Below, one piece after another: positions 36,472 through 48,815 of a stretch of DNA of 64,000 nucleotides. The notes beneath the pieces were generated by a model that saw nothing but the letters and a program-made list of their open reading frames with translations, was not told the origin of the DNA and made no database searches. The position numbers were made by a program, and so were the translations under genes. The stretch spans positions 14,349,026-14,413,025 of the forward strand of contig CM068321.1 of the NCBI GenBank assembly GCA_034766995.1. The letters run 5' to 3'. This DNA is from Acanthacorydalis orientalis (taxonomy: Eukaryota > Arthropoda > Insecta > Megaloptera > Corydalidae). Within the stretch, counting starts at the first letter, position 1, and each line of letters begins with the position of its first letter.

Positions 36472-36507
36472 ATGGCGGAAGAGTTAAATTTTGTGGAAAT
36501 TGATATG
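36472..36507 (+). CDS. Candidate first coding exon (MAEELNFVEIDM)
   Basis: ATGG start (G at +4) just below the second TATA box. Twelve codons, MAEELNFVEIDM, end at ATG|GTGTGTAAT, a moderate donor in phase 0. If unspliced, the frame stops four codons later. The acidic amphipathic N-terminus is typical of cytosolic proteins but identifies nothing. The phase equals that of the candidates ending at 49004 and 60434, so all three could serve as alternative first exons feeding the same downstream exon. Confidence 0.25.
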
Positions 36508-36683
36508 GTGTGTAATACATGAGAGTTGAATAATAAATTTCGAATTAAACAAACATGGATTTTTAAAAACAATATCGGATGTTATGAAAACGAATAAATG
36601 TGTATTCGTTTCACAAAATACACAATTATATTTAATAATTATAACATCTGATGAAAAATTCAAAACATAATGTGTGTTTTTAC

Positions 36684-36686
<3 letters not shown>

Positions 36687-36721
<35 letters not shown>
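36687..36721. repeat. (TA)n array
   Basis: About 35 bases of TA. Confidence 0.95.
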
Positions 36722-36725
<4 letters not shown>

Positions 36726-36729
36726 TTGA

Positions 36730-37575
36730 TATTTAAAAAGAAAACAAAATATTATTTAAAATAATAAACATACCAATAAGTCGTTCAAACAAAACATTTT
36801 CATTTTACTCATTTACACGCATACTCTTCTAAAATTCTGTACAAATTAAATACGTTAAATTATACATAATAAATGTAAAGAAAATAATTCAGGGTTTAAA
36901 CTAATAAATAATTGCTTGCATAATAAAAAAGCTAATTTGTAGCTTAAAATCAGAAAAGAATTCAAAGTTTTACAAGAAAAAGTGCAAAACCATACGAAGA
37001 TAAATTACTTCAATTTGTTTTAAGCAGTGGAGCGAATGTAAATTTACTTTATTATACATTATGGAGTCTTGAGTAAACACTTCTAAAATTACGAGAAATA
37101 TATAATTCATTATATTTCTGTTCCTCGTTAAAACTAGCACACATTCCGAATTAGGTATGCAAATTGTAATACACAAGAATTCCATTAATACATAAAGACA
37201 CGTTTTAACATAATTTATTGATCGATAGCAATTTACGATCACTCTCTTCAGCGTGATTTACGACTACACTTAACTATAGTAATTTTCGAAACGTAAGTAA
37301 ACATTCTTCGTATGAATAATTGACAAAGTAGTGTAATTAAGAATTTAATAAAACAGTGTATCGCTGATTTTCACAATTCTACGAATATGTAAATAACAAG
37401 GGATACAATGTAATGATTATACTTGAGATAATATTTACTTTGAATTTGTACTTGACATATAACGAACGTAGAAGGTACAATAAACATGAGATTTAATAAC
37501 AATACACACACTTAAATTAAACCCATGAAACATAAAAATAAATAAATTTTGTAAACAAAAAATTACACTCATTTT
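36730..37575. other. AT-rich non-coding stretch
   Basis: The minus frame 36970-37242 is open for 90 codons but starts at GTG and is hydrophobic by composition; not called. Confidence 0.55.
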
Positions 37576-37578
37576 AAT

Positions 37579-37621
<43 letters not shown>
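37579..37621. repeat. (CA)n(TA)n compound array
   Basis: CA run of about 18 bases joined to TA. Confidence 0.95.
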
Positions 37622-37624
37622 ATG

Positions 37625-38380
37625 TATTTAATATATTTTTTATTTGTGTTTTGTCGTTATATTTTTTTATGAACAGTACATTATTGAACCCGTTTCTCCA
37701 ATTTGTATCACAGGTTAAAAAGTAATAATTTAAGTTTGAGAATTGCCGAAGGGTTTTTAGTTGATTGTTTGCATTATAAAGTAGCCATGTTATTATATTC
37801 AATGCCATATGCATTGAGTAATTAACTTAGTGAAAATTATAATTTTCTTACGAACGCGTTTAGATAGGATTTTTTATTTTTTTGAAAGAAAAAACTATAG
37901 ATTCATATTGATTCATTGGTAAATTAATAAAACGTAGCGATTAAACTAGATTGGTGTCATTGGTTGCAATACACTCACAGACCATATAAAATCATCGCAA
38001 TATTTTATTGTTTGATATATTTTTTTTAGTGCAATTAAGTATTGAACTCTTTCCAAACTAAGATTTTTTCTCTGATCACAACAAGTTAAATTTACTCTCA
38101 CCACTGATAAACAACGATTGTCTCAAAAATGTTGATGCATTATTCAACATTTTAGGCAATTTTATTAATTTTTGTCTGTTTAATCAGGTTTATATACACT
38201 TTTTTCTAATTAATCGGTCATAATATCTAGCACTATAAAGTGAACAACGAATTTTATTTGTGCTTGTAGAGGTGTTTACTTACTACTGTTTATATTTTTT
38301 CAATAAGTTTGAGAATAATAAAGATTGGATTTTCACAAATTTATTTAATACGTCTTTTTCGTTTCGTCAAGTTAAAATTT
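37625..38380. other. AT-rich stretch with an uncalled minus frame
   Basis: Minus frame 37814 down to the array at 37621 (starts MHMALNIITWLLYNANN) has a fairly even residue mix and could be a relic, but it matches nothing I recognise. Confidence 0.4.
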
Positions 38381-38381
38381 A

Positions 38382-38385
38382 GATA

Positions 38386-38460
<75 letters not shown>

Positions 38461-38468
38461 GTATATAT
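38382..38468. repeat. Interrupted (TA)n array
   Basis: AT runs with GTATATAT interruptions. Confidence 0.95.
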
Positions 38469-38650
38469 GATGTCAAAATTAATTCGGTGTCTTTAAATTG
38501 AATTAATCACAACACTGTTTTAAATTAAAATATTTTTTCGTTTAGGATTTGTAAGTGCCACCCTTAACATTTTAAACACAATATATCTTGGCCAAGCAGT
38601 TGGGATAATCTTACAAAACAGTAGTAAACACAATAGCATCTGAAAAGCAG

Positions 38651-38790
38651 CATATTAGGCATTGCATGTTTTTCGCAATCTAGTTGAAAAAAATGCTGCC
38701 GAAACCGCGGGAATGATTTGTTCATCTTTGGGGGAAAGTGTTGTGATGCATACAACATGCAAAAATGCTAATTTCTGTCTGTTTAATTAA
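38651..38790 (+). pseudogene. Decayed mariner transposase N-terminus
   Basis: Reads IRHCMFFAI, stop, and after a one-base shift VEKNAAETAGMICSSLGES then VVMHTTCKN, open from 38683 to TAA at 38788-38790. This matches the mariner N-terminal DNA-binding region (RH.MLF.FKKGKNAAETA..IC..YGE..V...TC..WF). It covers a part of the protein missing from the relics at 28.1 and 34.4 kb, so it is a separate insertion. Nothing of the catalytic core follows; a TA array begins at 38803. Confidence 0.75.
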
Positions 38791-38799
38791 TTTCTACAG

Positions 38800-38802
<3 letters not shown>

Positions 38803-38831
<29 letters not shown>
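38803..38831. repeat. (TA)n array
   Basis: Short TA run immediately after the mariner relic. Confidence 0.95.
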
Positions 38832-38835
<4 letters not shown>

Positions 38836-38953
38836 CTCCATTTTTTAATAATTCACTACTGGATAGAGGCCTCTAATTTATTTCAATTTAAATGAACCAG
38901 ATCCTTTCCCATACATCTTTTATATTTTTATTTTGCCTATTCATTTATGTTCA

Positions 38954-38956
<3 letters not shown>

Positions 38957-39002
<46 letters not shown>
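38957..39002. repeat. (TA)n array
   Basis: About 46 bases of AT between GTACAT and ATGTAC, giving a self-complementary border. Confidence 0.95.
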
Positions 39003-39007
<5 letters not shown>

Positions 39008-39059
39008 TTTTCTCTGCATTTTTATATCTAAAATTGAAATGAATGTTACGAAAAAAATA

Positions 39060-39640
39060 TGTTTATGAGTTTTTGTATAAAACCCTGTCCGTTAAATACA
39101 TAATCCGATTTCCGTATACCTAATAAAATATTCATTAATTTTCATTACAAATTTGTTTCTGTTCATGGACCATTATAATCTGCACCTTTCTTATACATGT
39201 AATAAATCGACGTATACCGATCAACCGATTTAGTCTTAATAACCTAACCAAAAACCTTTCAGTATGCCATGCATATTTGATCCACTTTCAATTTGTATCC
39301 ATTTAGAGTGAAGAACATACAATGTTTAAGATGGTACAAACATGATCGAAACGTATCATTAGTGTTTCCTGCGTTTTGCGATCAACGAACCCATTTCCTG
39401 TAGGTTGAATACGGAAGGTAACCTGTACATACTTAATGAACGTACCATTCGATACTAGACTGTACGCTTATAATGGCATTCCAATATGACATGATGTTGT
39501 GTTCATTACATGGACGGTTATTATCGCCATTATCGTACACGCTAATCGGAATATATGTCTGTCCTTTGTCCTCATTAACTGCATCGCCACTGTAATTGTG
39601 TATGACGAAATGTTAATTAATTTCATAGCCGGTGCATGTT
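39060..39640. promoter_or_regulatory. Candidate conserved non-coding region
   Basis: Nearly 600 bases of non-repetitive, moderately GC DNA with evenly spread CpG and no useful frame on either strand. Repeated motifs include CATTAACTGC, TAATCGGAAT, GATCAACGAACC and CATTATCGTACACG. This texture, between repeat-rich flanks, is typical of enhancers or conserved elements near developmental genes. Inference only. Confidence 0.25.
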
Positions 39641-39644
39641 TCTG

Positions 39645-40115
39645 TGTGTAAATGAATCATATTTATTTATTGCTTCATTTAAGCCTCTGTATGAAACAAC
39701 GATAAATTTGTATTATAACAAGTTTCGGATAAAATTAAAAAAGGTGTGAGATATGACGGCGTGATTTTTGGATGCGATCAATGGCGAGCCTAACAGCAGG
39801 TTTAAGTTCAATGGATACTACAAATCAAAAAATGCAATGATTTATATAGTTACATTTAGGAACCTCTTAAGTTAAAAGATTTATTATTTGATTTTCATTT
39901 TTCATAAACTCTGTCTGTTGATAACATATAAATATATATTTTGCATAGTTTTTCTTACCGATATTCACGAATTATCATCGATATATACAAAATAAAATAT
40001 TAAATTTTTATTTCATATGGAATTGTTTATTTATTATTATCAACTTTAAAATATTTTTAAGGATTTATTGTAAAATTAAAACTACATTCTAAATGGTTCA
40101 GTATAATAATATTTA
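39645..40115. other. AT-rich non-coding stretch
   Basis: No gene seen. Confidence 0.6.
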
Positions 40116-40117
40116 CA

Positions 40118-40123
40118 CACACA

Positions 40124-40173
<50 letters not shown>
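40118..40173. repeat. (CA)n(TA)n compound array
   Basis: ACACACAAACA then about 45 bases of TA. Confidence 0.95.
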
Positions 40174-40174
<1 letters not shown>

Positions 40175-41425
40175 CCATATTTTTGCACAAAATATATATT
40201 CCATTACTTTTAAGTGTAATTAAAGTACTGTTTTACTTAAAAGTCAATTTTACTAACATTTACTTATTTCAAAACAATTCTATTTTAAATTGTTTACTTT
40301 TTTTGTAAAATATCTAAGGCATTTTCGCATTAATGTTTAATATTCAACCTACTGCAACCCAAAATAATGCACTGAAGTAAAAGCAATTTCATTTTTATAC
40401 TAACAAGTTTCAGTTAATGTTTTCTTGTAAGGTATTTGCAAATAATTGTCAAGAAATCATGAAATAAATATATAAACATTAAATGTTATAAAAATTATTG
40501 ACATAAATCATATTTAATCTAGATAAGCTAACTGTTTTTCTAGAAGAATGACACTATAAATATGCCGTTGAATTTGTTTTTATATTTTAATTTTCAAGAG
40601 ATTCATATAATAAACCTTGTGAAAATTTTATTGTTTTTTTTAGATTGCCCGGTATAGCAACTCCTTATAAAATAACATTTATCACATCTGTCGACGTTTC
40701 ACAGTTGTCGTATCTGGGTTACAGTTATATATAGTTGTAGTTAAAATATGTTTTATGTTTGGTCTGCAGTAATTTCATAGATAGAAGAATATTCTCTAGT
40801 AGTAACAGAATTACATTATTCTGTAGTAGTAAATAAACTTCAGTCAACATTGTCAACCTTATCTTCCCTGCAAACATGTCAGCAAGTAACAATTGTTCAG
40901 AATTTGACTAACTATTATTTTAATATTTTTTTAAGATTAAAATATTGTGAATTATTGGTGTAAATAATGTATTAATAGACTCTAAACACAAGTTTTACAT
41001 TTAATTAGACCGTCCTAAATTTAATCCATGTAAAAAAATCTCAAATTACATATCATTTCATTATTAAATAGATAAATATATTACTTAATTTTTTTTTAAA
41101 AGAAAATTAACACTTTGGATTTCTCGGAAAATTACATGAATTTATTTGAAAATCTACTTACAGTTTCACTCTTTATTTAACGCTACTCAAAGTAAAATTT
41201 AAGACATTTTATGACTCACTGAAAATAAAAATGTATTACTTTTACTTCAACGGTTGTAGTTTTCTAATTCAAGCAGAAACTTTTATAATTTGAAAAATTT
41301 TAATATCATTAACTATTTCACTTTTTTACATAATTTAGAGTATTATAAATCAAGATTTATAATATTCAAAAACGTGAAAAAATCTTCAAATAATAAATAA
41401 ATCAGTTTTAGTACTGTTTCTACAT
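40175..41425. other. AT-rich non-coding stretch
   Basis: No gene seen. 40640-40760 has somewhat more CpG (CCCGGTATAGC, CTGTCGACG). Confidence 0.55.

Positions 41426-41427
<2 letters not shown>

Positions 41428-41500
<73 letters not shown>
41428..41500. repeat. (CA)n(TA)n(CA)n(TA)n compound array
   Basis: Two alternations of CA and TA blocks, as expected after slippage or duplication of a compound array. Confidence 0.95.
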
Positions 41501-41502
<2 letters not shown>

Positions 41503-41504
41503 CA

Positions 41505-42225
41505 CCAAAATTTGTTCTTATTTTAGTTCAGAAAAAAGAAATGCATATAAAATTGTAATTTGGTATATTAATATGGTATAGAATCAATCTAATATCCTAA
41601 CTATTTAACTATAAGACAAAGAAAACCGTGATGCATAGTTAGTATTTTTATTATTATGATAAATGGATAGTATTTTCTAATAACTGATCCGTTAACGTTA
41701 TAAAAAGAGTAATGTTAAAAGCATTCTGCTGTTAAAAAGAATTACAATAGGGATTAAAAGCCATTATCATTGAGTTCTTTTTCTATAGTCCTCTATTAGG
41801 ATTCACGTTGTTTATCAATGTTTAATTTAATATATCGTTCTTTTTGGAAAACACTTAAATAAATAATTCTGTAATTAAAATTCGATAAAATATTAATATA
41901 GATTATTATCAATGAAGTCTACATGAATTAGTAGAGAATTTTAAATAGTGTATTATAGTTCGTGATGTGAAATTTTCATACTGATATAAAAGAAAATTTA
42001 AATAAATGTAATAATCGTATCCGAATAAAAACATTTTTAGTAAATTCGTATATTTATGATACGAATTCTTATGTAAAAAAAACCGTATTATATCCTGTTT
42101 TCAAGTTTTTTTTTTAAATGTCAAGTGAAAGAGATACGTTCAAAAAACGTAGAAAAGAAGTGATACGAAAACAACGTTGAAATTATGCACAACTGTAAGA
42201 GTATACCTTTCTGAGTATACATACG
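41505..42225. other. AT-rich non-coding stretch
   Basis: No gene seen. Confidence 0.55.
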
Positions 42226-42229
42226 ACAT

Positions 42230-42700
42230 CAAGAATATTATTCGTAATAGTAAAAGGTAAACACGCACGACCCGGTTATATACACTTTCGCCACGCCACT
42301 GTGGCACCCTTGATAATTCCACCACCTTCTTCATCTGAATAATGACCTCGGCAGCGTCACAATTACACTTTTCGACGTCGTCCAACGAAAAGTTTTCAAT
42401 GACTCTCTACTCCGTCACCCTGCCCGCGCGCACGTTCTAGCTCCTTCAACCACTCGCACCGTCCGCCCATTACTTCTCACCCATTTCATTCGTGCTGACG
42501 TCACGTCACTCCCGTGTTGCCCGAGGGAGTCTGGATGACGGCGGTTGGGATGCCGCCGAAGTTGCCGTTGTCATCGTTGTTGTAAAGACAGTGACTTATT
42601 TATTCAATTGACGTCTCATCGCAGTCGGAATGCAAATTGAAGACTGAATACTGGATGCAATAGTGCCATCACTAGAAAGTACTAGTAGATAATGTCGACT
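42230..42700. promoter_or_regulatory. CpG-rich island with CRE, candidate promoter
   Basis: The densest CpG stretch in the window (CCCGCGCGCACG near 42420). Contains a full CRE palindrome TGACGTCA followed by CGTCA (about 42496-42508), and another GACGTC near 42611. On + a frame MTAVGMPPKLPLSSL opens at 42533 and could run into TT|GTAAAG. On minus the frame below about 42403 is open (VIENFSLDDVEKCNCDAAEV...) with an in-frame ATG but no acceptor. Transcription in either or both directions is possible; the CRE and CpG content are the firm observations. Confidence 0.45.
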
Positions 42701-42704
42701 TGAT

Positions 42705-44110
42705 TAAGTTAGTAGGTGAATAGGGTGGATATTAAACGTTAAATACTGTTCGTTGAAGATAGCGTACTGTTATCTGTGTAGAATTGTGAAATTATCTTCT
42801 GTGCCTCGGAGCGGTTTTGCAAAAGTTTTTTTTCCATTTTTCATAATACGTTTTTTTGATTAATGAGTTCTGTATGGGTTTCGGAATATAAAAAGTATTC
42901 TTTAAGAATAAATACCGTTATTTTCTTAACTACTAGAATATTACAAAAGTTATACGTGTCCCTTACTAAATTCTTTTTTAATGTGTGTATTTTATGCCAA
43001 CATAAATTAAATTTTGCTTCTCTCTTTTAATCAGTTGTACTAACTATTCCAATCAAATATTATAATGAAACAAAGTTGTTAGTTACTACATATTTTACGC
43101 CAGTTTGTATGCAAAGCAAAAACTTGGGAATTGCTACATCAATTTCCATACAACTTTTACTGTACAATTGATTGTTATTTTCAAAGGGATATATACTAAA
43201 AAAGAGTTGTATTTGATAATATTTCACATAGATAAAATAATGTAGACGTATTTATAAACAACTCGTGATTTTTATAACTTTCAATAGGATATTATAAGAA
43301 ATTATGAGTGATATCGTAAAAACTGCCAGTGAAAAATATGTGGAAAACATTAAAACTTTCAAAGAATGTATAACCATACAGGAAGGTGCTTATATCATTT
43401 AAAATTGTTTTAGCATGCAACTTCTTGAGAATCACTGAAACAATTTCAATGCAATTTGCACAAAAATATTGGAAATATTGTAAACTTTTAGGGAAATAAT
43501 ATTATATAGGACGCTCTAGATAATTATGATATTCTAAGATCTAAATTTATCGGTGCACTCCTAAATCGTCTCTACCTACGCAATACCGAAAAGTGTAGCT
43601 AGTTTTACACAAAGCAAAACAACATATTCATCTTCAGTCATTTCTTAACAAAAAAAATTAAATAATTTTGTTTTCAGAATTGAAAAAAATTTCTACATAT
43701 TACTCTAAACTAATTGTTTCAAACTAGTTTATATTGTTATAACATCTTACAATCATTTGAAATATTTACAAAAAATATAAATAAAAAAATATATTAAAGA
43801 CTAGATTATTTATAAAATACTTTTGTTCCAATTTGATAATTTCTAATAAGTTTTTTTTTTAAAAAAAACATATATACTTATAATATAGAATATTAGATGC
43901 ACTATATACACTACACAAATAATACATGATACAAAAAGGGAAATAAAGCAAAGTTTCTCTATTTGATGAAACACTTTTGTCTGTTATAGAAAGTGAAGAT
44001 TAATTCTTAACGAATGCTGAACGAAAGTTCACCATGATTTCTTGTTAAATTGAAAATAATTAATGATGATAAATAGTTTTTATTTAAAAAATATTTTCCT
44101 TAATAACGTT
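42705..44110. other. AT-rich non-coding stretch
   Basis: No supported gene. A T10A8 dyad lies at 43851-43868. Confidence 0.55.
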
Positions 44111-44116
44111 CATTTA

Positions 44117-44118
<2 letters not shown>

Positions 44119-44153
<35 letters not shown>
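44119..44153. repeat. (TA)n array
   Basis: About 35 bases of AT. Confidence 0.95.
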
Positions 44154-44154
<1 letters not shown>

Positions 44155-44156
<2 letters not shown>

Positions 44157-44685
44157 ATATTACAAAATCAGTTATTGTATTTGCACTGATAAGACTTTTC
44201 TCAACTTTTCAAGGATATTTTCTATATTACATTTTCTTTTGTTGATTACTGAAATTTTATCCCTAAATTTTTTCAATTTTTTTAAATTTTCACAGAAATT
44301 TATTTTTTTTTGACAAGAAACTATATATATTACTTCAATTTAAAACTCTACAACTACGCTTTACGAAACAGTGGAGTAAAATAGTACAAATAAAAGTATA
44401 AAGCCTGTTTGTAATAAGAAACCATAATGTTGTTATCATAATATGTTTGTTATATTAGAGAACTCTCAAATATTTCACATGTCTCCAAGGAACTGTATCA
44501 ATAAACAACGCCCAATTTAAGTGAAGTTTGTAACTTTCATTAAAACAAACTTTGAACATAATAAATGAACGTTTTGGTGATGTTAAAGGTAATTTTCATA
44601 AAAGCCTGCATCCATATATAGACAAGATATATGGAGTAAACGGAATTACAGTTAAATTCAATATTTTCTAGTCTTAAAAATGTAC
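44155..44685. other. AT-rich non-coding stretch
   Basis: No gene seen. Confidence 0.6.
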
Positions 44686-44687
44686 GA

Positions 44688-44689
<2 letters not shown>

Positions 44690-44761
<72 letters not shown>

Positions 44762-44762
44762 G

Positions 44763-44803
<41 letters not shown>

Positions 44804-44820
44804 CTAGTATATATATATAT
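44690..44820. repeat. Long interrupted (TA)n array
   Basis: About 130 bases of TA broken by GTA, ACATA and AACTAG, the widest repeat tract in the window. Confidence 0.95.
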
Positions 44821-45055
44821 AAAATGTATGCATATTTTTTTATTTATAACTTGACAAGTAAATCAAATATTTAAATCATTTCAGATAAAAAATAATTTCA
44901 CTGGCAGAATCAAACGAAATCATTTATCTGTCTAGACACATTTTTTTTATTTTAAACAGTAAGATAGCAAATTCTAACAATACAGATATGCAAATCCTAA
45001 AATAAATAACAACCTTATTTTATTTCTTTCATGAAAGATTTAAGTTATCAAATAG

Positions 45056-45057
<2 letters not shown>

Positions 45058-45116
<59 letters not shown>
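45058..45116. repeat. (TA)n array
   Basis: About 58 bases of uninterrupted TA. Confidence 0.95.
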
Positions 45117-45117
<1 letters not shown>

Positions 45118-45119
45118 CA

Positions 45120-46399
45120 CCACATGAATATAAATAATGTTAGTAATTCTAACTAATTTACCATTTAAGTACATATTTGAAAAATCTGAAATACTAGACC
45201 TAATATACAAATTTATTCTCAAATTGTGTAGATTTTTTTAAAGCGAATCTTTATTTGAGGCTTAGATAACTTGCATAGGGTATAAGGTTCACTTTATAAA
45301 TATAACTAGCCAATAAATTCAAGTACTTCACATTTTACAATGTTATAGAACTTTTAAATTTCCTAAAAAAGGGTAATATTTAAATTTATGATTATTATAT
45401 TTTATACATACGAACTGATGTTTGTATAAAAAAAATTAAGAAATGTAAGAAAATCAGAAAAAATAAACGTTATTTGATATGGCTGTTAAAAGTATAATAA
45501 GGTTATAATTACGTTAAGATTAATGGATTATTTGTAAAAAAAATCTGGACAGGGTACAAAAATTTAACTACTTTTTTAAATTTCTGTTATAAAAAAAATA
45601 AGAATTATTTAAATATTTTTACACAGCAAAACACATGTAGGACAGTTGAATTTAAATGAAGAAAACATTAAATATGTCCACTAATTTACTTAAATATATT
45701 TCATATATTTATCCAAAAAAAATTAAACAAAGGCATATATAGTTTCTGCTTATTGTATGGTTAAAAGATCAATGAATTCAATGATACCTAATCAGAAGCT
45801 ATTACTCTAGGTATAAAGTCTAAATATGCTATAAATAAAAGTTATACACGGAAAATATTAAAGTTGAAACACTATAACGAAAATTTAATGCAGAACTTGG
45901 AAAAGTTGAAATATTATAAAATAAAATTAAAGAAAATTGTAATTTGAAAATTGAAGAACAATATATATTGAACAAAATCAGGAAGTAATAACAAAAAAAA
46001 ACTAAAGGTTATTAAAGATAAGCATATATACAAAAAGGATATATTTAAAATATTAAAATGTTTCAATTAAAATACATTACATCTCTTTTAATAACCAAGA
46101 TATTACTTCTTTGTTGTTTGTTATTTTGTTATATTGTTATTTATTTTTTAATTTTTTTTTTTTTGAAGAAAAGACAATAAAACGATTTTTCTAAAAAATA
46201 TGAAGTTTTTATATACACCGTAATTATAAAAAAATATAAATATTTCCTGTTATTGAATCGAGGATTAAAATATTTGCCAATTATATGCATGATGCCAGTA
46301 TATACATGAATAATTTTATATTATTATTAAAAAGTTAAAAGTAAATCCTATTAAAAATATAAATGATTAAAAGTACGAATATATTCAGATAAAATTTAC

Positions 46400-46400
<1 letters not shown>
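45120..46400. other. AT-rich non-coding stretch
   Basis: No gene seen. Confidence 0.6.

Positions 46401-46404
<4 letters not shown>

Positions 46405-46460
<56 letters not shown>
46405..46460. repeat. (TA)n array
   Basis: About 55 bases of AT. Confidence 0.95.
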
Positions 46461-46464
<4 letters not shown>

Positions 46465-46975
46465 AGAATGAGATTAATAAAGATAGCAGCTATTTCTCAT
46501 AAAATAAACAATGTCTTTATACATCTGCAAGTAGAAGTTTTTCTCTATATTAGGTCGTTGTAAACAGATAAGGCATCTGTAATTCGTTAACAAAAGGTTT
46601 ATACCTTTCTATACGTTTCTCTGTTCTGTTTTTTCGTTTGTTTCATTACAAAACTTCTAGGAATTGTCGCTTTGAAACGCTTTAGACCATCAAATGGAAC
46701 GTTTAATTAATCTTTCAATTTCAAACTTAAATTAACTTTTGTGTTAATAAATAATTTCTTTTTAAATTATTGTTGTATATTGACGGTAGAATAAATTTGA
46801 AGTGATATTCTTCTTTTCATATTTATTACATAAAACAAAAGTGATATATTTTCAATAAAATGAGACGTGTTATTATTTTCTTGTATTAATGAAATTGTAT
46901 ACAAAGTGTCATTAAATATGACCTTTTAACATTTTTAACGAGTTTCATTAAAACTTTAAAATTAAATAAGTTAAT
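46465..46975. other. AT-rich non-coding stretch
   Basis: No gene seen. Confidence 0.6.
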
Positions 46976-47070
46976 TAGAAATTTGTCTCTTTCTTTTCAA
47001 TACGTATATACATAAAGATTGAAACTAAAAAAAAATACAAGTTCCGTAATGAATCTGTATACATAGTTCA

Positions 47071-47328
47071 TTACTGGAACATTGAAAAGTTCATTGAAAT
47101 AATTACCGAAGAATGAGATGCGGTAGATACGAACGAACAGAAACGCTTGAATGTCTGCAAATGTCTCAATGCTTGATGAAATTTGCTGAACGACCAAATT
47201 TTGATAAAGTACTTTAAACTAGACACACGTCCATGCACGCCTTCTTTATCGTTACACTGACAGTAGCGGCTCGTCAATTTAATGATATCAAGGGGAATCA
47301 CAATTTCGTATTCAAATTCGTTATACAT
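47071..47328 (-). CDS. Isolated 85-codon ORF in GC-richer DNA
   Basis: A true ATG at 47328 (minus) starts MYNEFEYEIVIPLDIIKLTS, continues through RYCQCNDKEGVHGRVS, and stays open to a stop near 47071. GC and CpG are higher here than in flanking DNA. The first half has a plausible residue mix with acidic and basic residues; the second half is Phe/Ser-rich. A possible donor is GGAC|GTGTGT. No family recognised. A conserved non-coding element that happens to be open is an equal alternative. Confidence 0.16.
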   Translation of the reverse strand: MYNEFEYEIVIPLDIIKLTSRYCQCNDKEGVHGRVSSLKYFIKIWSFSKFHQALRHLQTFKRFCSFVSTASHSSVIISMNFSMFQ

Positions 47329-47399
47329 AGACGTGCGGTTGTTCCATATCCTTTATGTACAGTGGTGGAGTGTAATTTCTTTTCATACGTCTTTCAAAA

Positions 47400-48433
47400 T
47401 AGAGTTTAAATTTGCAAGATTTATTGACTTAATAATCATGATTTTTATGTCTTAGATATGTCTGTATTCCATAAAAAAGTATTTATATACACATGAGCTT
47501 ATTTTAAAAATTAGATAATATATGGCTAATATATAATTAAATTTTCGAAGTATGTAACTATTCGATTTAAACAGTTTAAAATGGTTCATGAATTAACTAA
47601 TACTATAATGATTAAAAAAAAATAAATTTTAAATAAGGAAAATATTTTATTTTAAAAGTTTATTTAAACTATTTATTAATTTATTTTTTATTGATACTGA
47701 ACTGATTTTATTTAACTCGAGTATCAATAAAATATTAGTTAATATAAACTTATATATAATTTGTTCAAAAGAAATATATAAAATTTCATAATTGAGAAAT
47801 TTTGAAGAACTCCTATGTACAATCATCTAATTTGGAACTTTCAATTAATCGTCTAAAAATTAACACATAATGTTTCACATTAAGGTTTTATGAGAGCCTG
47901 AGGGGTTTATTACAAAATTTATCATTCAAATGTATCTCTCAATTTAAATCATTCTTGCATCTCATAAATAATAAAAGCAGAAAAAAGAAAGGAAGTAAAA
48001 TAATTTTAAATAAAACAACACAATACACAAATAATATTTGTATCAGATTGACATGGGTTAAACTATAGTTTATTTAATTATGAATTTAATAGCAAAAGAA
48101 TTTAATGTCATGCCCAAGTATATACTTATTTATTAAAAACATAAAATGTGTTTTTTTACCCAACTTGAATCTCGAGTAACACCTTGAAACTATCATTAGT
48201 TTTAATTTATGACAAGTCTGAGTTTGATATTCATTATTAATAACTTTAAAATATAAAATAAACATAATTTAGTACAATAGAAAAAATCCATTAACTATAA
48301 AAATGCAATGTTAATATTTTAGTTATCAGATTCTCTAAGGTGGGAAATGTTAATATTTTTGCAATTTTTAGATGTTATTTACAAAGAGGAAATTTGGATG
48401 AATTGAATTATAAAAATATGTAATTAATCATAC

Positions 48434-48435
<2 letters not shown>
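47400..48435. other. AT-rich non-coding stretch
   Basis: No gene seen. Confidence 0.6.

Positions 48436-48438
<3 letters not shown>

Positions 48439-48471
<33 letters not shown>
48439..48471. repeat. (TA)n array
   Basis: About 33 bases of TA. Confidence 0.95.
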
Positions 48472-48477
<6 letters not shown>

Positions 48478-48579
48478 CACGTTTGCAAATATATGTGTGT
48501 ATATTTATAGTAAATGTGTGATGTTATTTTAATTACCAATCGAAATTAATTTAAATGGCGTAAATTTTCATTACCATTA

Positions 48580-48815
48580 TTCTGCCCTTAAAGTCAACTA
48601 ACGTAAGACCCTGCAATATTTCATGTGTAAGAGTGGCTGCCACTGGCCACATCGAATAGCGCATACACACACTCCCTTATTCACGGCCCTTCAGCCAACC
48701 ACCGATTCTCACCAAACAGTCCCCATCGTCCTCCGTCTGCCCGCAATGGCCCATCATGTGAAAAGCGTGCGGAAATCTTGAATGGTTGGCCCAATATCGA
48801 TTTCCAATATTTAAT
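48580..48815 (+). promoter_or_regulatory. GC-rich island, candidate promoter
   Basis: Begins near GTGGC-t-GCCAC (48633-48643) and TGGCCA, then runs through C-rich DNA and GCGTGCGGAAA. No TATA box at a useful distance. Called as a promoter because of composition and because it abuts the open frame at 48816. Confidence 0.3.

Noticed and set aside
38564..38758. Minus-strand 64-codon frame
   Set aside because: It is the antisense of the mariner N-terminal relic read on the + strand.
42140..42385. Minus frame LDDVEKCNCDAAEV... in the 42 kb island
   Set aside because: Reads like protein at its start but begins at TTG, has a stop just upstream with no acceptor, and turns hydrophobic in AT-rich DNA; treated as part of a promoter island.
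44680..44874. Ile/Tyr repeat open frames over TA arrays (also 50854, 53228, 53277, 25845, 6601, 22813, 59203 and others)
   Set aside because: Their length comes from stop-free TATATA (Ile-Tyr) codons; the flanks show no start context, splice signals or protein character.
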